DNA of 64,000 bases, from NCBI RefSeq assembly GCF_032118995.1, contig NC_092665.1, positions 13,963,012-14,027,011 of the forward strand. The letters are read 5' to 3'. The position numbers and the translations under genes were made by a program. This DNA comes from Asterias amurensis. Taxonomy: Eukaryota > Echinodermata > Asteroidea > Forcipulatida > Asteriidae. This document shows, one piece after another, positions 48,991 to 60,366 of this stretch; the first letter of the stretch is position 1, and each line of letters opens with the position of its first letter. A model generated the notes under the pieces. It searched no databases. It was not told the DNA's origin and was given only the letters and a program-made list of their open reading frames with translations.

Positions 48991-49353
48991 CGATTTCACA
49001 AAGAACTTAGGACTAGTGACTTAGGACACGTCCTAACCTAGGACTAGTCCTAGGTTAGGACTAGTCCCAACCTAGGACTAGTCCTACCTAGGACTAGTCC
49101 ACACTTAGGACTAGTCCTAACTTTGGACTAGTCCTAACCTTGGACTAGCCCTAACCTAGGACGACTAGTCCTAACCTTGGACTAGCCCTAACCTAGGACT
49201 AGTCCTAAACTAGGACTAGTCCTAACCTAGGACTTGTCCTAACGTAGGACTAGTCCTAACCTAAGAATTGTCCTAACGTAGGACTAGTCCTTACCTTAGG
49301 AGATATTCAAACTTAAGGCTAGTTCTAAATTAGGCCGAGTAACTCGTGAAATC
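48991..49353. repeat. Family D element with expanded ACTAGTCCTA array
   Basis: Begins CGATTTCACAAAGAAC, 24 bp after the CD225 stop, and ends GTAACTCGTGAAATCAACCCC. The interior is a run of about 20 alternating TAGGACTAGTCCTA-type palindromic blocks with small variants. Confidence 0.85.
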
Positions 49354-49365
49354 AACCCCAGGTGT

Positions 49366-49677
49366 CGATTTCACAAAGATTGTGCTAATTTAGGCTTAGT
49401 CTAGGACCCAATTTTATAGAGCTGCTTAAGCACAAAAATAAGCTAAGCACCAAAATAAGCTAAGCACAACAATATTATGCTAGCCAGAATACCAGCCAAA
49501 ATACCATGTCACATGTACAATTTGTGACTGGTATTCAGCTAATTATTGCTAAGCAGGGATTTTATAAGCAGTGTTTTCTGCTGAAGCAACTCTATGAAAT
49601 ATTGGCCTGTGGACTCTTTAGGACTTATTATTAAAACCTCGAGGTAAGACTAGTATTAACTCTTTGTGAAATCCACC
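49366..49677. repeat. Composite family D element with nested family F, copy 2
   Basis: Same architecture as 48,401-48,720: CGATTTCACAAAGATTGTGC, nested F at about 49,406-49,608 (with a small internal AAAATAAGCTAAGCAC duplication), then ACTCTTTGTGAAATCCACC. Confidence 0.8.
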
Positions 49678-49877
49678 TACAGTGTACTTGCATGTGCATC
49701 CTGCAGAATCGTGCACTTTACAGGGCGCCGTAAGCGCCGAATTATGCGGTATAAGCAGAGCCATAAACTTTGGGCCTTCTCTCCAGCTGTTTGTACAGTG
49801 TGACTTGTTTTCAAAAGCTTACAAAAGAGCCACCAAGCCTGGACTTCCTGCCGGCACGATTTGTACGTAACTCATGG

Positions 49878-50265
49878 GGAGACTTTGGAACGCAAGGTGG
49901 CATGCAACAGACTTACCAGGGGTGGAATTCATAAAGAGTTAGGACTAGTCTTATCTCGAGTTGGGACCAGTTACTCGTCCTAACTTAGGACTATCCATGC
50001 AGTTTGTATATCTCGTAGGACTAGTCCTAACTCTTTGTGAAATCGACCCCAGGTAATCTTCTCGCAAATATTCTGACGCGCGTTAGGTGCATACTGGTCT
50101 AACTAGGGATAAAATTTGATCCCTAGCTAGACCATGCACCTCATTCTACAGTTAGCGCTTGCGCAATGGATACTTGCAAAAAGGTATATTGTCAATGAAG
50201 TTTTGTGCGTGCGCACATTACCGAGAACAATGCATTTTACCTGGTGAGTCTGCTGCCACCAAGCG
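49878..50265. repeat. Family G element split by nested D and H elements
   Basis: Family G ends (GGGAGACTTTGGAACGCAAGG.. and ..CTGGTGAGTCTGCTGCCACC) are separated by a D element at 49,925-50,050 and an H palindrome at 50,088-50,141. H pairs TGCATACTGGTCTAACTAGG with CCTAGCTAGACCATGCAC. Confidence 0.7.
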
Positions 50266-50950
50266 TCAAACAGTTACATATCTTATTATTTTAAGACTGA
50301 TGCACCATAGCCTATGATTTGTGAAAGGAGGCTCACCCCCAAAACGCCCTCATCTGTTACTTTTATAATTGATTTTATTTGGCATATGTGACACGAAATA
50401 AACAAAAATCCAAAATGACCAGATCAGTATCTTGCCTGCCAGAAAGGCCCATGAATGTGCAAGGTTACTCTTTTGTAAACAAAGGTTGTATACACAGACC
50501 TTACAAGTCTTGCGCGTACACGGATATTTTGGGCACCACTTTGGTCCAATCTCTATTTTAACACGTGAAAAAAAGAACTTGACGCACTTAGATGGCTTCA
50601 GTTAACAAAAACAAGAGATCTGAAATAGTTTCGTTTAACCTTACTGTGTATTAGATTTTAAATAATTTAATTGCTTATTTTGTCAAATGTTTATCTATAG
50701 ATCATTTTAGTGTTTTTACTAATAACTAGGAGAGTGATTTCACGATATTTTAACTATTTTACAACACTTACTATGTACACATTCTTGTGGTTTTAAAATA
50801 ATTAAAATGTATACTATTTTCTTTTCTAAAAATAGTGTCAACTTGAACTACCTAAATCTGCCTTCTTTTTAACTGAACTCACTCAGGGTATAACTGTAAG
50901 TATAGCGCACCCATTGAAAGAGGGCGCCCTAAATACCCATCGCGCAAGCT
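50266..50950. other. No gene seen; possible CD225 3' UTR end
   Basis: AT-rich DNA with an AATAAA at 50,397-50,402, a possible poly(A) signal for the CD225 gene about 1.4 kb after its stop. No coding signal. Confidence 0.35.
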
Positions 50951-50959
50951 CTAACTTTG

Positions 50960-51500
50960 GAATGAAGTGCATGCTGGTCTAGCAAGGGATCAAACATGAT
51001 CACTAGGTAGACCAACATGCAACTTATTCCACGCATAACGTCGTGATACCAAGTATTTGTGATTCTCTTTTTAAAAGACCTCTTCGCACTCGGTATGCGC
51101 GCTGTATAGAGCGTGGAATGATGAAGTGCATGCTGGTCTAGCTAGGGATCAAACATGATCACTAGGTAGACCAACATGCAACTTATTCCACGCATAACGT
51201 CGTGGTACCAAGTATTTGTGATTCTCTTTTTAAAAGACCTCTTCGCACTCGGTATGCGCGCTGTATAGAGCGTGGAATGATGAAGTGCATGCTGGTCTAG
51301 CTAGGGATCAAACATGATCACTAGGTAGACCAACATGCAACTTATTCCACGCATAACGTCGTGATACCAAGTATTTGTGATTCTCTTTTTAAAAGACCTC
51401 TTCGCACTCGGTATGCGCGCTGTATAGAGCGTGGAATGATGAAGTGCCTGCTGGTCAAGCATGCTGTTCTAGTGTGATCGCTAGTTAGACCAGCATGCAT
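50960..51500 (+). repeat. 159-bp tandem repeat with family H palindrome core
   Basis: GCGTGGAATG recurs at 51,111, 51,270 and 51,429, a period of exactly 159 bp; about 3.3 units, nearly identical. Each unit has the palindrome GCATGCTGGTCTAGCTAGGG..CACTAGGTAGACCAACATGC. A diverged H copy closes the array (to about 51,500). Confidence 0.92.
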
Positions 51501-52594
51501 CTCATTCAAAAATTAGCGCTTGCGCAATGGGTATTTGCGAAAAAGGTCTATAATAAACCATTCACTTCATATAAAAAAAAACTATACATTTTTTATGGGT
51601 TCCGAATCCTGAGATAACAGACGCTGAATCAAACTACAATTTTCTCACAATTTGAGGTTAGAATGAGTGGCCACTCAAATCATAGTGCCTGGAAGTGTTT
51701 AATTTTCTTCATAGGAAAGGTTAATGTACATTTTGTTTGTCCATCCTTGCATTGTGAATTTTGTGCTACTCAAAACTGCGTACTCAAAACACCAGAACTG
51801 ATTAATATTATTGTACATACTAAAATAACTTTCGTCTCACACTGAGACAAACATTATTTTCAAGATATTTTTTCACTCATTTTTGTTTATGACTCAAAAG
51901 AAACAAAAGAAGAAAGTACTAAAAAACAGTACTAAAAAACAGAACCTCAGCAGGTAATATCTTAGCTTTCTACCATCATTATATTCGTTATCATTATACC
52001 ATCATTATATTATACATCTTTGGCCATTGTGTGAATTGTGTCCTATTGAAGGTCTAGGCCTATACCCAAATCCTTTTACTAAGGCTAGTATTTTACCCCA
52101 GAATGGGTTGTTTGAAACTGTTATATTTTAGCCATTTGTAAAGCCATACACACAACACCGGTGTTTGGGGAATAGTTTTTGTTTTTATGAGTGCACTCAC
52201 ACCTGCACCAACCGGCAAATCGAACATCGACAAATGTGAAGTTTCCATTATTCCCAAATTCACATTATTCAAGGCGAAACGGGGAAAAAACTTTCAGTCG
52301 GATCACATTTTTTAATAATGGTAGAAAGTATTTACTCCGGTTTTCGGTAAAATTGTGTTGTTGCTTTACCAAAGTCGTCTAGAATTAAATCACTTTTGCT
52401 ATGTTGTAAAAAAATAAAACAAAATAGAGGAAACATAAACTTAGCTTTTTTTAGTTTCGTGACCATGTTCCTAAAAATTTGAATAAACGCTTAAACGAGT
52501 TTTGAGTGAGTTGGTTCGATTGTTTTCTGGAACTTAATCCCGGTTTGAAAACTTTGAGAGCCGAGTTCGTCTGCTATGTACTAACTACTACAAT
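51501..52594. other. No gene seen
   Basis: AT-rich DNA. Short open frames at about 51,663-51,845 and 52,191-52,382 have no splice context and no recognisable protein. Confidence 0.4.
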
Positions 52595-52830
52595 ACGTCG
52601 TCCTTCGGACGGGACGTAAAGTCGTTGGTCCCGTGTGTTGTATAATACACGTAAGAGACCCCAGTGCTCTAAAAAAAAAATGGGGTTGCCCGGTGTTCCT
52701 GGCTGGATTGGCATCATATTGCGCCACAACACTTTGTAAACAGTTACATGGTGCTATGCAAAAGGGAAAGACTGTATGTTGAAGCGCCTTCAGTGACAGA
52801 TACGAGGGATATAGACTTTTATAATGGTGC
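52595..52830 (+). repeat. SINE body fragment
   Basis: CGTCGTCCTTCGGACGGGACGT, GGTCCCGTGTGTTGTATAATACACG, CCGGTGTTCCTGGCTG and CACTTTGTAAACAGTTACATGG match the 18,001-18,411 SINE. The tRNA-like head is missing. Confidence 0.75.
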
Positions 52831-53022
52831 AGCCATCTAGAATTTCTCCCATTGATGTCAATGTTACCAAACCGAGGCTGGAACATAAATAGTATGGTTT
52901 CTATTTGCAAAATGATGACTAGCATTCATTATTGTTATAGGATACGAGGTACATGACTAAGACTGAGGCAGTATGACGAAGCTCTATTAGAAGCGACTAC
53001 CGTTGTTATTAATGGTAATCAT

Positions 53023-53430
53023 TTAAAGCCATTGGACACTTTCTGAACAGAACAAAAAATAAAAGTTCACAGATTTACAAATAACTTACAGGGTTTAAAA
53101 AAGGTAATTGTGAAAGACTTCTCTTGAAATATTAGTCCATGAAATGCTTTACTTTTTGAGAAAACGTTAAAACAATTATCAATTCTCGATATCGAACATA
53201 ACGGATTTATTTTAAACACATGGCATGACACGGCGAAACGTGCGGAAACAAGGGTGGGTTTTCCCGTTATTTTGTCCCGACTCCGATGACCGATTGAGCC
53301 TAAATTTTTACAGGTTTGTTATTTTATATAGAAGTTGGTGATACACGAAGTCTTTTTGTCATACTTAACAAAATTTAACATGGCAATGAAGAACTTTTCT
53401 TAAAGTTTCGGGAAAGGTGTCCACAAGTGA
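53023..53430 (+). repeat. Family I MITE-like element
   Basis: TTAAAGCCATTGGACACTTTC on the left, GGTGTCCACAAG on the right; inside ATAACTTACAGGGTTTAAA and CACGGCGAAACGTGCGGAAA. The reverse complement is at 59,613-59,934. It shares the ATTGAGC..AAATTTT.ACAGGTTTGTTATTTTAT block with family A. 53,431-54,010 has no gene; it contains ACCGAGGACTT / AAGTCCTCGGT mirrored words. Confidence 0.75.
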
Positions 53431-54010
53431 AAATTACATTAAAACCTAACAAAACAGGCATCACTGGCCACGACCAATATGCCATACAAGAAAACGCCCA
53501 TAAAAAGCTGTAGACATCAACCAAAACCACACAAGTTGACAACATCAACACACAGCTGTGTTTATGGTGTAAACCGAGGACTTCTCTTTGTTCTCCCTTT
53601 GTTTGGACATAGTTTATTTTTCAGACGTCCCCATTTGGCTTTGTACACGAAATCGAATTGAGGACGTCCTCGGCGTGACTTTTCCCGGATCCCCTTTTGT
53701 TAAAGTCCTCGGTTTGAACGTGTAGACATGCCCAAGCAGTCAAACCTCCCTATTAAAATTCACTGAGGAGGGAATTGTGTTGTTAGATCTCGTACCTTTT
53801 GATGTTCCCCAAGATCTTGTCCTACCTTTGTAAAACTCCACATCGTCATAAAAACCAATACCACACACTCCAAAGAAACCTTCAACTTCATTCAACCAGA
53901 GAATCTGAGTCACTATTGTTCACAGTCAAGAAGAAACCTTCCACTTCCAGAGTAGGTGAAAACATCTGAAAGACAAGAAAACCAAAAGCTGTTTAAAGGC
54001 ACTGGACAAC

Positions 54011-54604
54011 TTAAAGGAACACGTTGCCTTGGATCGGACGAGTTGGTCTATAGACGATGTGACCTCTGACGTCACACTACTACCATAACATGATTCGCGC
54101 GCACACCGCCGGGCAAAACCTTTGTGTTTTGGCAGCCAGCTAGAAAGTGTACGCAATCTTACTACGACTACGCAACTCAGTGCCTGGCGAAACATGACGT
54201 ATATAGTGTTTTGTCAACAGAGGGCGGTTTGAGTGTAAACATAGGTCACATCGTCTATTAAAAGCGTTTGTAACCGTTTTTATTAATGCATATGGTTGGA
54301 AAGATGTTTTAAAAGTAGAATACAATGATCCACACAAGTTTGCCTCGAAATTGCGTGGTTTTCCTTTTACTGGCGAACTAACACGGTCGGCCATTTATGG
54401 GGGTCAAAAATTTGACTCCCATAAATGGCCGACCGTGTTAGTCGACGAGGTAAAAGGAAAACCGTGCAATTTCGAGGCATGTTTGTGTGAATCATTGTAT
54501 TCTACTTATAAAACATCTTTCTAACCATATGCATTTTATAACAAACGGTTACAAACGATTTTCAAAGACCAACTCGACCGATCCAAGGCAACATGTTCCT
54601 TCAA
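54011..54604. repeat. Family C palindrome interrupted by a nested element
   Basis: Arms TTAAAGGAACACGTTGCCTT.. and ..GGCAACATGTTCCTT with the same centre as 43,017-43,399. The left arm is split at TTGGTCTA | AAAGCGTTTG by 54,051-54,257. Confidence 0.85.
54051..54257. repeat. Nested MITE, 15-bp inverted ends, TA target
   Basis: TAGACGATGTGACCT and AGGTCACATCGTCTA are exact mirrors. The interior holds a full CRE-type TGACGTCA at about 54,067-54,074. The host arm reads continuously without it in the 43,017 copy. Confidence 0.8.
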
Positions 54605-55215
54605 GTGACTGTCAAAGACCACCGATTCTCACTTGGTGTATCACAAAATAATTATTGTGCATAAAATAACAAACCTGTGAAAAATGTGGGCTCAAATGGT
54701 CATCGAATATGCAAGAGAATAATGAAAGAAAAACACCCTTGTTGCAATACATTGTGCTTTAAGATGCATAAAAGGCTTCAGTTGAAGTCTTTATTATTTT
54801 AAGTGAGAAGTTACCCCTTTCTCAAAAACTACTTTACTTCAGAGGGAGCCGTTTCCCACAACGTTTTTAAACTATCAACAGCTTTCCATTGCTCATTACC
54901 AAGTAGGTTTATTATGCTAACAATTATTTCAGTAATTTCCAAAAGTGTCCAGTATCTTTAAAGGCAGTGGACACTATTTTTAATTACTCAAAATAATTAT
55001 TAGCATAACAAGTAACTTACGTTGTAACGAGTAATGGGGAGAGGTTGATAGTATAAAACATTGTGAGAAACGGCTCCCTCTGAAGTAACGTAGTTTTCGA
55101 GAAAGAAGTTATTTTCCACGAATTTGATTTCGAGACCTCAGAATGACCAATGACCAACTTGTGGTCTCGAAATCAAGCATCTGGAAGCACACAACACTTC
55201 GTGTGACAAGGGTGA
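54605..55215. repeat. Two adjacent family A copies, head to head
   Basis: 54,605-54,961 ends GTGTCCAGTATCTTTA. At once 54,958-55,215 begins AAAGGCAGTGGACACTATTT and runs the other way until CGTGTGACAAGGGTG. Confidence 0.8.
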
Positions 55216-55231
55216 TTTTCTGGAAAAGTTT

Positions 55232-55323
55232 CCGTATGGCGCCACCCCTTTTTCATTCGATATGAAACAATATAGTATGTCCCTTTTTGTAAAAATGGGT
55301 GAAAAAGTGGTGGCGCCATACGG
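55232..55323. repeat. 92-bp MITE with GGCGCC ends
   Basis: CCGTATGGCGCCACC and GGTGGCGCCATACGG are exact mirrors, with CCCTTTTTCAT / GTGAAAAAG inside. It may have truncated the family A copy just before it. Confidence 0.8.
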
Positions 55324-55589
55324 TAAGTTATTCAAATTTAAATTAAAACTTAAAAACGGCTATTGTGTTTATATGATGGGAGAAGTTTGCACCTTTTGTT
55401 TAGACTATTGAAATTAGATTGGATTTCCGATTGCTTTTGTTAATAATGTAATAATATGTAAATATTTAATAGAAATTATAAGCTGATTTAACAAAATTGA
55501 CAAAAATACACCGGTTCTTATTATGAATTTACCTTTCATGTTCGTGAAAGTCATTCAGTGACACACCTTCTGTTGTCGCATGGTTGAAA

Positions 55590-55740
55590 ACACATAGCTG
55601 CGCGGCGGTACCCATACACATCACCACTGGACCGTGGTGGGGTGTTGCAGCTCTCTTACGCCGGGCTGGGCGAGGTGCCCCAAGCTCCGGTCCAACGGGC
55701 TGTGTGTCGTGCCTCCCCGGTCCCGCTGGCATGGCTTGTC
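55590..55740. other. GC-rich island of unknown nature
   Basis: About 150 bp far richer in G+C than its surroundings, including CTTACGCCGGGCTGGGCGAG and CCCCGGTCCCGCTGG. It is open on both strands in places but no protein is recognisable. It may be an ncRNA, a promoter core or a decayed repeat. Confidence 0.35.
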
Positions 55741-55776
55741 TTTTCTGGTAAAGACAAGATGTCCAGTCGCCTGTAT

Positions 55777-55933
55777 TGGGTGCGTTCGTTTAGCTTCCCT
55801 GGGTCGACCCCGGTGTGTGGCGTTTTCTTTTTCCAGGACGAACGTGTGCCGATAATAACCCACGTTTGTCCTGGAAAAAAAAAAAAACGACACACACCGG
55901 GGTCGACCCAGGGATGCTAAACGAACGCACCCA
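55777..55933. repeat. Palindromic MITE
   Basis: TGGGTGCGTTCGTTTAGC and GCTAAACGAACGCACCCA are exact mirrors. Arms of about 70 bp (including GGGTCGACCCCGGTGTG, TCCAGGACGAACGTG) surround a short loop. Confidence 0.88.
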
Positions 55934-56580
55934 TTATCAGCACAAGAACAGTCCACATGCTGCTATAAGACATACGAGTCAGATTGAAGCCAGCCTAATA
56001 GAGAAATATGCCCAGTGTTGAGGTATTCTTCAATAGAAAGCACGAACTGATGAGGCCTCGTCAAGTTATCTCTTATAGCAAAGGTTTGACTCCTCTGTTG
56101 CATGCAGTGCGGTCCTAGTCTACCAGGGCTAGCTCCAACGCAAACCAAAATCAATGTCTGCAACTGCACGGTCTTCAGCACTCAACTCCGTGGTGGTTTG
56201 AATTCAGAAATTCCCAAAACCGGGAGCCATTATCTGCTAAAAATCATGCCCAAATCACTAGTTTTGATGTAGGATATTGGGAGTTTGACAGGACAAACGC
56301 AGAGCCGCGTGTCCAGTCCGTTCTTACCCACGTGCAAAACTACAGTGTGTGTGTGTGACGTGTGTGTGTGTGTCGAAACTCGACATTGTTCTGTTACAAT
56401 AAACGCGTGGGTCGTCTCAATATTCGCATAGCGAAGGGATTAACATAGTTTCTGGCAAGGTCTGTTCAAAGATAAATGAAGGGAATTTATTGTGAGATGC
56501 TTTAAAAAAAAACTCATTAAGGACAAAAACAAAGCTGGTACACGGATAACGTAGGCCTACCTTTTAAGAAGTTTTTTTTG

Positions 56581-56915
56581 AAGGCATGGACACCTTCAGT
56601 AAGTGTCAGAGACCAGTCTTCTCACTTGGTGTATCTCAACTTATGCATAAATAACAAACCTGTGAAAATTTGAACTCAATTGGTAGTTGAAGTTGCGGGA
56701 GAATAATGGAAGAAAAAAAACACCCTTGTCACACGAAGCTGTGTGCTTTCAGGTGCTTTATTTCGAGACCTCAGCTGAGGTCTTGAAATCAATTCAAATC
56801 GAAGGGGACAATTTCTTTCTTGAAAACTACGTTTCAGAGGGAGCCTTTTCTCACAATGTTTTATACTATCAACTGCTTTCCATTGCTTGCTAACATTTAT
56901 TTTGAGTTATTTTGA
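56581..56915. repeat. Family A copy
   Basis: AAGGCATGGACACCTTCAG, then GTCTTCTCACTTGGTGTATCTC, ACAAACCTGTGAAAATTTG, GAGACCTCAGCTGAGGTC and ATTTTGAGTTATTTTGA; the right end is damaged. A short (GATT)n run at about 57,197-57,218 is nearby. Confidence 0.7.
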
Positions 56916-57428
56916 ACAAACAAACACCCTCACAAAAAATAGAAAATCCAGACCCCTGCAAAAACATTGCATAAGTAGAAGCCGGTTCGTACTTCCCGCG
57001 AATGCAAAAGTTTACTTGGTGCGGAACAGCGCCCTCTCGGGGCTCGTGAATTAAGCAAGAGATCAGCTTTTAGCCTTCGTCAATCCCCGTCCATAGTCAC
57101 CTTTGACCTTGCAGTCATTTCACATAGAGATTCGCAGTCAAACCTTACGCCTTTGAACAACTTTGGTTGATTTTGGCGCTAAATAAATCCCCTCTGATTG
57201 ATTGATTGATTGATTGATACACATAGACAACAAATATAAAACTTGCACGCTGCTGCATGCACAATCAAACGACCGAAAATGCAGTGTTGCCCAGCATGCT
57301 CACCTCGGACCAATCAAAACACAGATATGGAAAGCTTACGTCACATGAAATCACTGTAGAACCAATACCTTAACCTGTGTGTTCATCCTTGCAGATAGAC
57401 AGGGGACCAGTCTGGGCGCGTCCGACCT

Positions 57429-57679
57429 GGGCCCAATTTCATTGAGCCGCTAAGCACAACAATTTGCCTAGCATGAAACTTTTGCCTTGATAAAAACAGA
57501 ATTACCAAGAACCAAATTTCCGCGTGATTTTCAGGATAAGCAAACAACAGCTGAAAAACCTGTAACAAGCAATATGCAGCAAATGGATATTTGGTTTGTA
57601 ATCCTGTTTTTATCAAGGAAGAAATTTCCTGCTAAGCAATTTTTGATGTGCTTTATAGCAGCTCTATGAAATTGGGCCC
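57429..57679. repeat. Family F MITE
   Basis: GGGCCCAATTTCATTGAGCC and GCTCTATGAAATTGGGCCC bound the element, with mirrored GATAAAAACAG / CTGTTTTTATC inside. Confidence 0.85.
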
Positions 57680-57739
57680 TGATATCCATCAAAATGAAAA
57701 TAGTGTTATTGGTCATAGTCACACGTCATACATATAGAT

Positions 57740-58211
57740 GTTATTTTTAGGAATAAACGTCATCTCACCTTTAGACCCAAACTCTGCAATGGACCGATCC
57801 GGCCTGTCAATCAAACTGTGCGCGTTAACCCATTTGACCAATCACAGCAATGATTGTGGTCGGACAAACTCGGTTATGCGTGCACGTAAATTTGGCACGC
57901 GCGGCAGAATCGTGCAGAATTTCATTGGGAGCGCTCGTATACGTGTCTTGGCTCAAGTGTGCGGTGGGCGGAGCTTAGTGGAAAGCCGGAACGGTCCATT
58001 ACCAGATCTCATGACAACAAGAACGATAACAAAATACGCAAAAAGGGTTAATGTGTAACTACGCTGTATTGACGAAGCAAATCTGGGGCAATTACTCAGT
58101 ACTCTGTGTGTGGCACAGCCTGACATCGCACACTCTGGAATCTATACCATAGCAGCAGGCAGAGAGTTTGACATCAAAATATTTCACGTTGGTTTTGGAT
58201 TAAAATCGCTA
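57740..58211 (+). promoter_or_regulatory. Probable promoter and non-coding first exon of the MS4A-like gene
   Basis: CpG-richer DNA with GACCAATCACAG (CCAAT box), TTTCATTGGG (reverse CCAAT) and GTGGGCGGAGC (GC box, about 57,965). A strong donor CGCTAG|GTAAGAATTG lies at 58,211. The ATG at about 58,050 in the leader opens a frame that stops before the donor. Splicing to 61,204 is inferred. Confidence 0.45.
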
Positions 58212-59612
58212 GGTAAGAATTGATCATTCTCGGTCCGTTTTGCGGTACTTGGAAGGGCAAGATGTTACTTATGAGTACTCTCAAAATTGTTCTTTTTGTT
58301 ATGATAGAAGTATACCGGAGATGGTATCCTTGTGGTACAAAAACCAAAATGGTACTGAAACAACACTGAAACACATACACATAAGCTACGTGTGCCAAAA
58401 ACTACACACCTCCTTCAAATTTCACTTTTGTTGCAAATAGTTAAGGTTTTGAAGGACAGTTTAGTTTATGTAGTCTAATATTGTTGATTTTGTATTCATA
58501 TTATTTCATTAAGAGTTGGCCATTGTTATCGAAACAGCTACTTGTCGTTTGCGCATTGGTATCACAACAGCTTAGTGCAAGGAGGCATCTGCGTATCAGT
58601 TTGTCATCGTTTGCAGCATCCACATTGATAACTGAAACCCTATACTATAAACATGTACAGAGTCATCTAAATCAAAAATCCTTTACTATCAGTATCACAT
58701 TACAAAGAAGTTCACTGGGTATTAGAAATGTTTACGATTAGTTTCATGTTTAACTTACTATTTTCATTTTGGGTGGTTCAAGACTTTTCTTGAAGTTGTT
58801 TTTAAAAGTTTAAACTCATGGTGTTTTCCTAATAAAATATTGCTGGAAAAGCATGCAAAGTAATAATAGTCTGGTGTACTTAGCCAAAATTATAACAGTC
58901 TTTTGACTTAAACCTTTTTGTTTAGCAAAACAATTTGCCACAGTTTGTACTCCAAACTATGATTGCTAATATCGAAGATACGCACACCTTTTATGAATGA
59001 TTCATTGCTGGGAACCGTCCTAGCTGACAAACAAAAATAAAATGGGAGTCTATAATTGTGGATTGAGCGGTAATAATATATAAAGATTTATATTTGTTTA
59101 TCCCTTGTTTTTCACACCCAGCTAAAAAGGAGAGGGTGGATTGTTTAACCAATGGAGGGGATACATATTAATTTGTTGTCCATTGTTTCTGAATCTAATT
59201 ATCGTCTTCTTGTGTGAAAGTTGTCCGTGTTTGTATAAACACGACTAACTGCGTTATACTGCAAGCAAGCAAGCAAACAAACAAACAAACAGACAAACAC
59301 ACAAACTGAAATTTATATTTTAAATTGTTAGCCTACAAAAGTTAAATTAGTTCGTAAACTGTGGAGCATACTTTTTAAAACGGGTAGAATTGTAAACGAA
59401 AAATTAGTTGCTTCAAAATCCTTTAATATCAATTTTTTTCACTGGTAAGATAATTTCAAGCCACGACTGTGAACACTAAAAATTAACCCGTTCAAAAACA
59501 GGGATAACTGAACAATTGATATACAACATAATTTACTGTATCATTGTTGAGTATAGACTGCACCTGGTAGGCCTACGAGTTTATTAGTAGTCTATGCCTA
59601 CTTAATATAAGA

Positions 59613-59934
59613 GTAGCCATTGGACACTTTCGGTAAACAGTTTAATCAAAGGCCCACACTTCGTGTATTACAACTTATATATAACATAACAAACCAGTGA
59701 AATTTTAGGCTCAATTGGTCATCGGAGTCGAGAGAAAATAACGGGAAAACCCACGCTTGTTTCCGCACGTTTCGCCGTGTCATGACAATTGTTTTAATGT
59801 TTTCTCAAAAGGTAAAATGGAATAATATTTCAAGAGAAGTCTTTCACCATTACCTTCTTTAAACCCTGTAAGTTATTTGTAAATCTGTGAATTTTTATTT
59901 GTGTTTCTGTTCCGAAAGTGTATAATGGCTTTAA
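59613..59934 (-). repeat. Family I element, reverse orientation
   Basis: AGCCATTGGACACTTTCGG at the left and AAAGTGTATAATGGCTTTA at the right; the internal CACGTTTCGCCGTGTCATG is the reverse of the 53,023 copy. Confidence 0.75.
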
Positions 59935-60366
59935 CAACAGAGAAATTATGTTAAAATAATAAATATCTCTTTATTATAATAAAAAAAAACCCACCAACTC
60001 AAATACTTTCAAACTGACACTGAAAGTAGCTATTGATCCCTTTACCAGTGCAATTGTATTGCGCCAGATCTATCCAGAACACTTTGTTACGGATACCTGA
60101 CCTATACCCGGGTACCTGCCCTGTATGGTATCCCGACAACATCTATAAGGAACTACAGCAGAACCTGACTATATTTCACGTGAGAAGTCCGTCGTCTGCT
60201 AGGTTTTCTGGATTGTTTTAAATTTGGTTTTTCAGGTTGAAGGACTAAAAATTAGCCTTGGTATCCGTCATTTTCGGATTCAGCACCCCCAAATTAGTTA
60301 AATCAGGTATGTTACCAACTTTTACTCAAAAATGCCGCTCGAAGTTTTTTTTTTTTTTTTTTTTTT

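Noticed and set aside
55529-55956. Overlapping 67-111 codon frames on both strands
   Set aside because: They are produced by the arms of the palindromic MITE and the adjacent GC-rich island.
57738-58058. 106-codon plus-strand frame
   Set aside because: It coincides with CCAAT and GC boxes and reads better as promoter DNA; no splice site or protein similarity.
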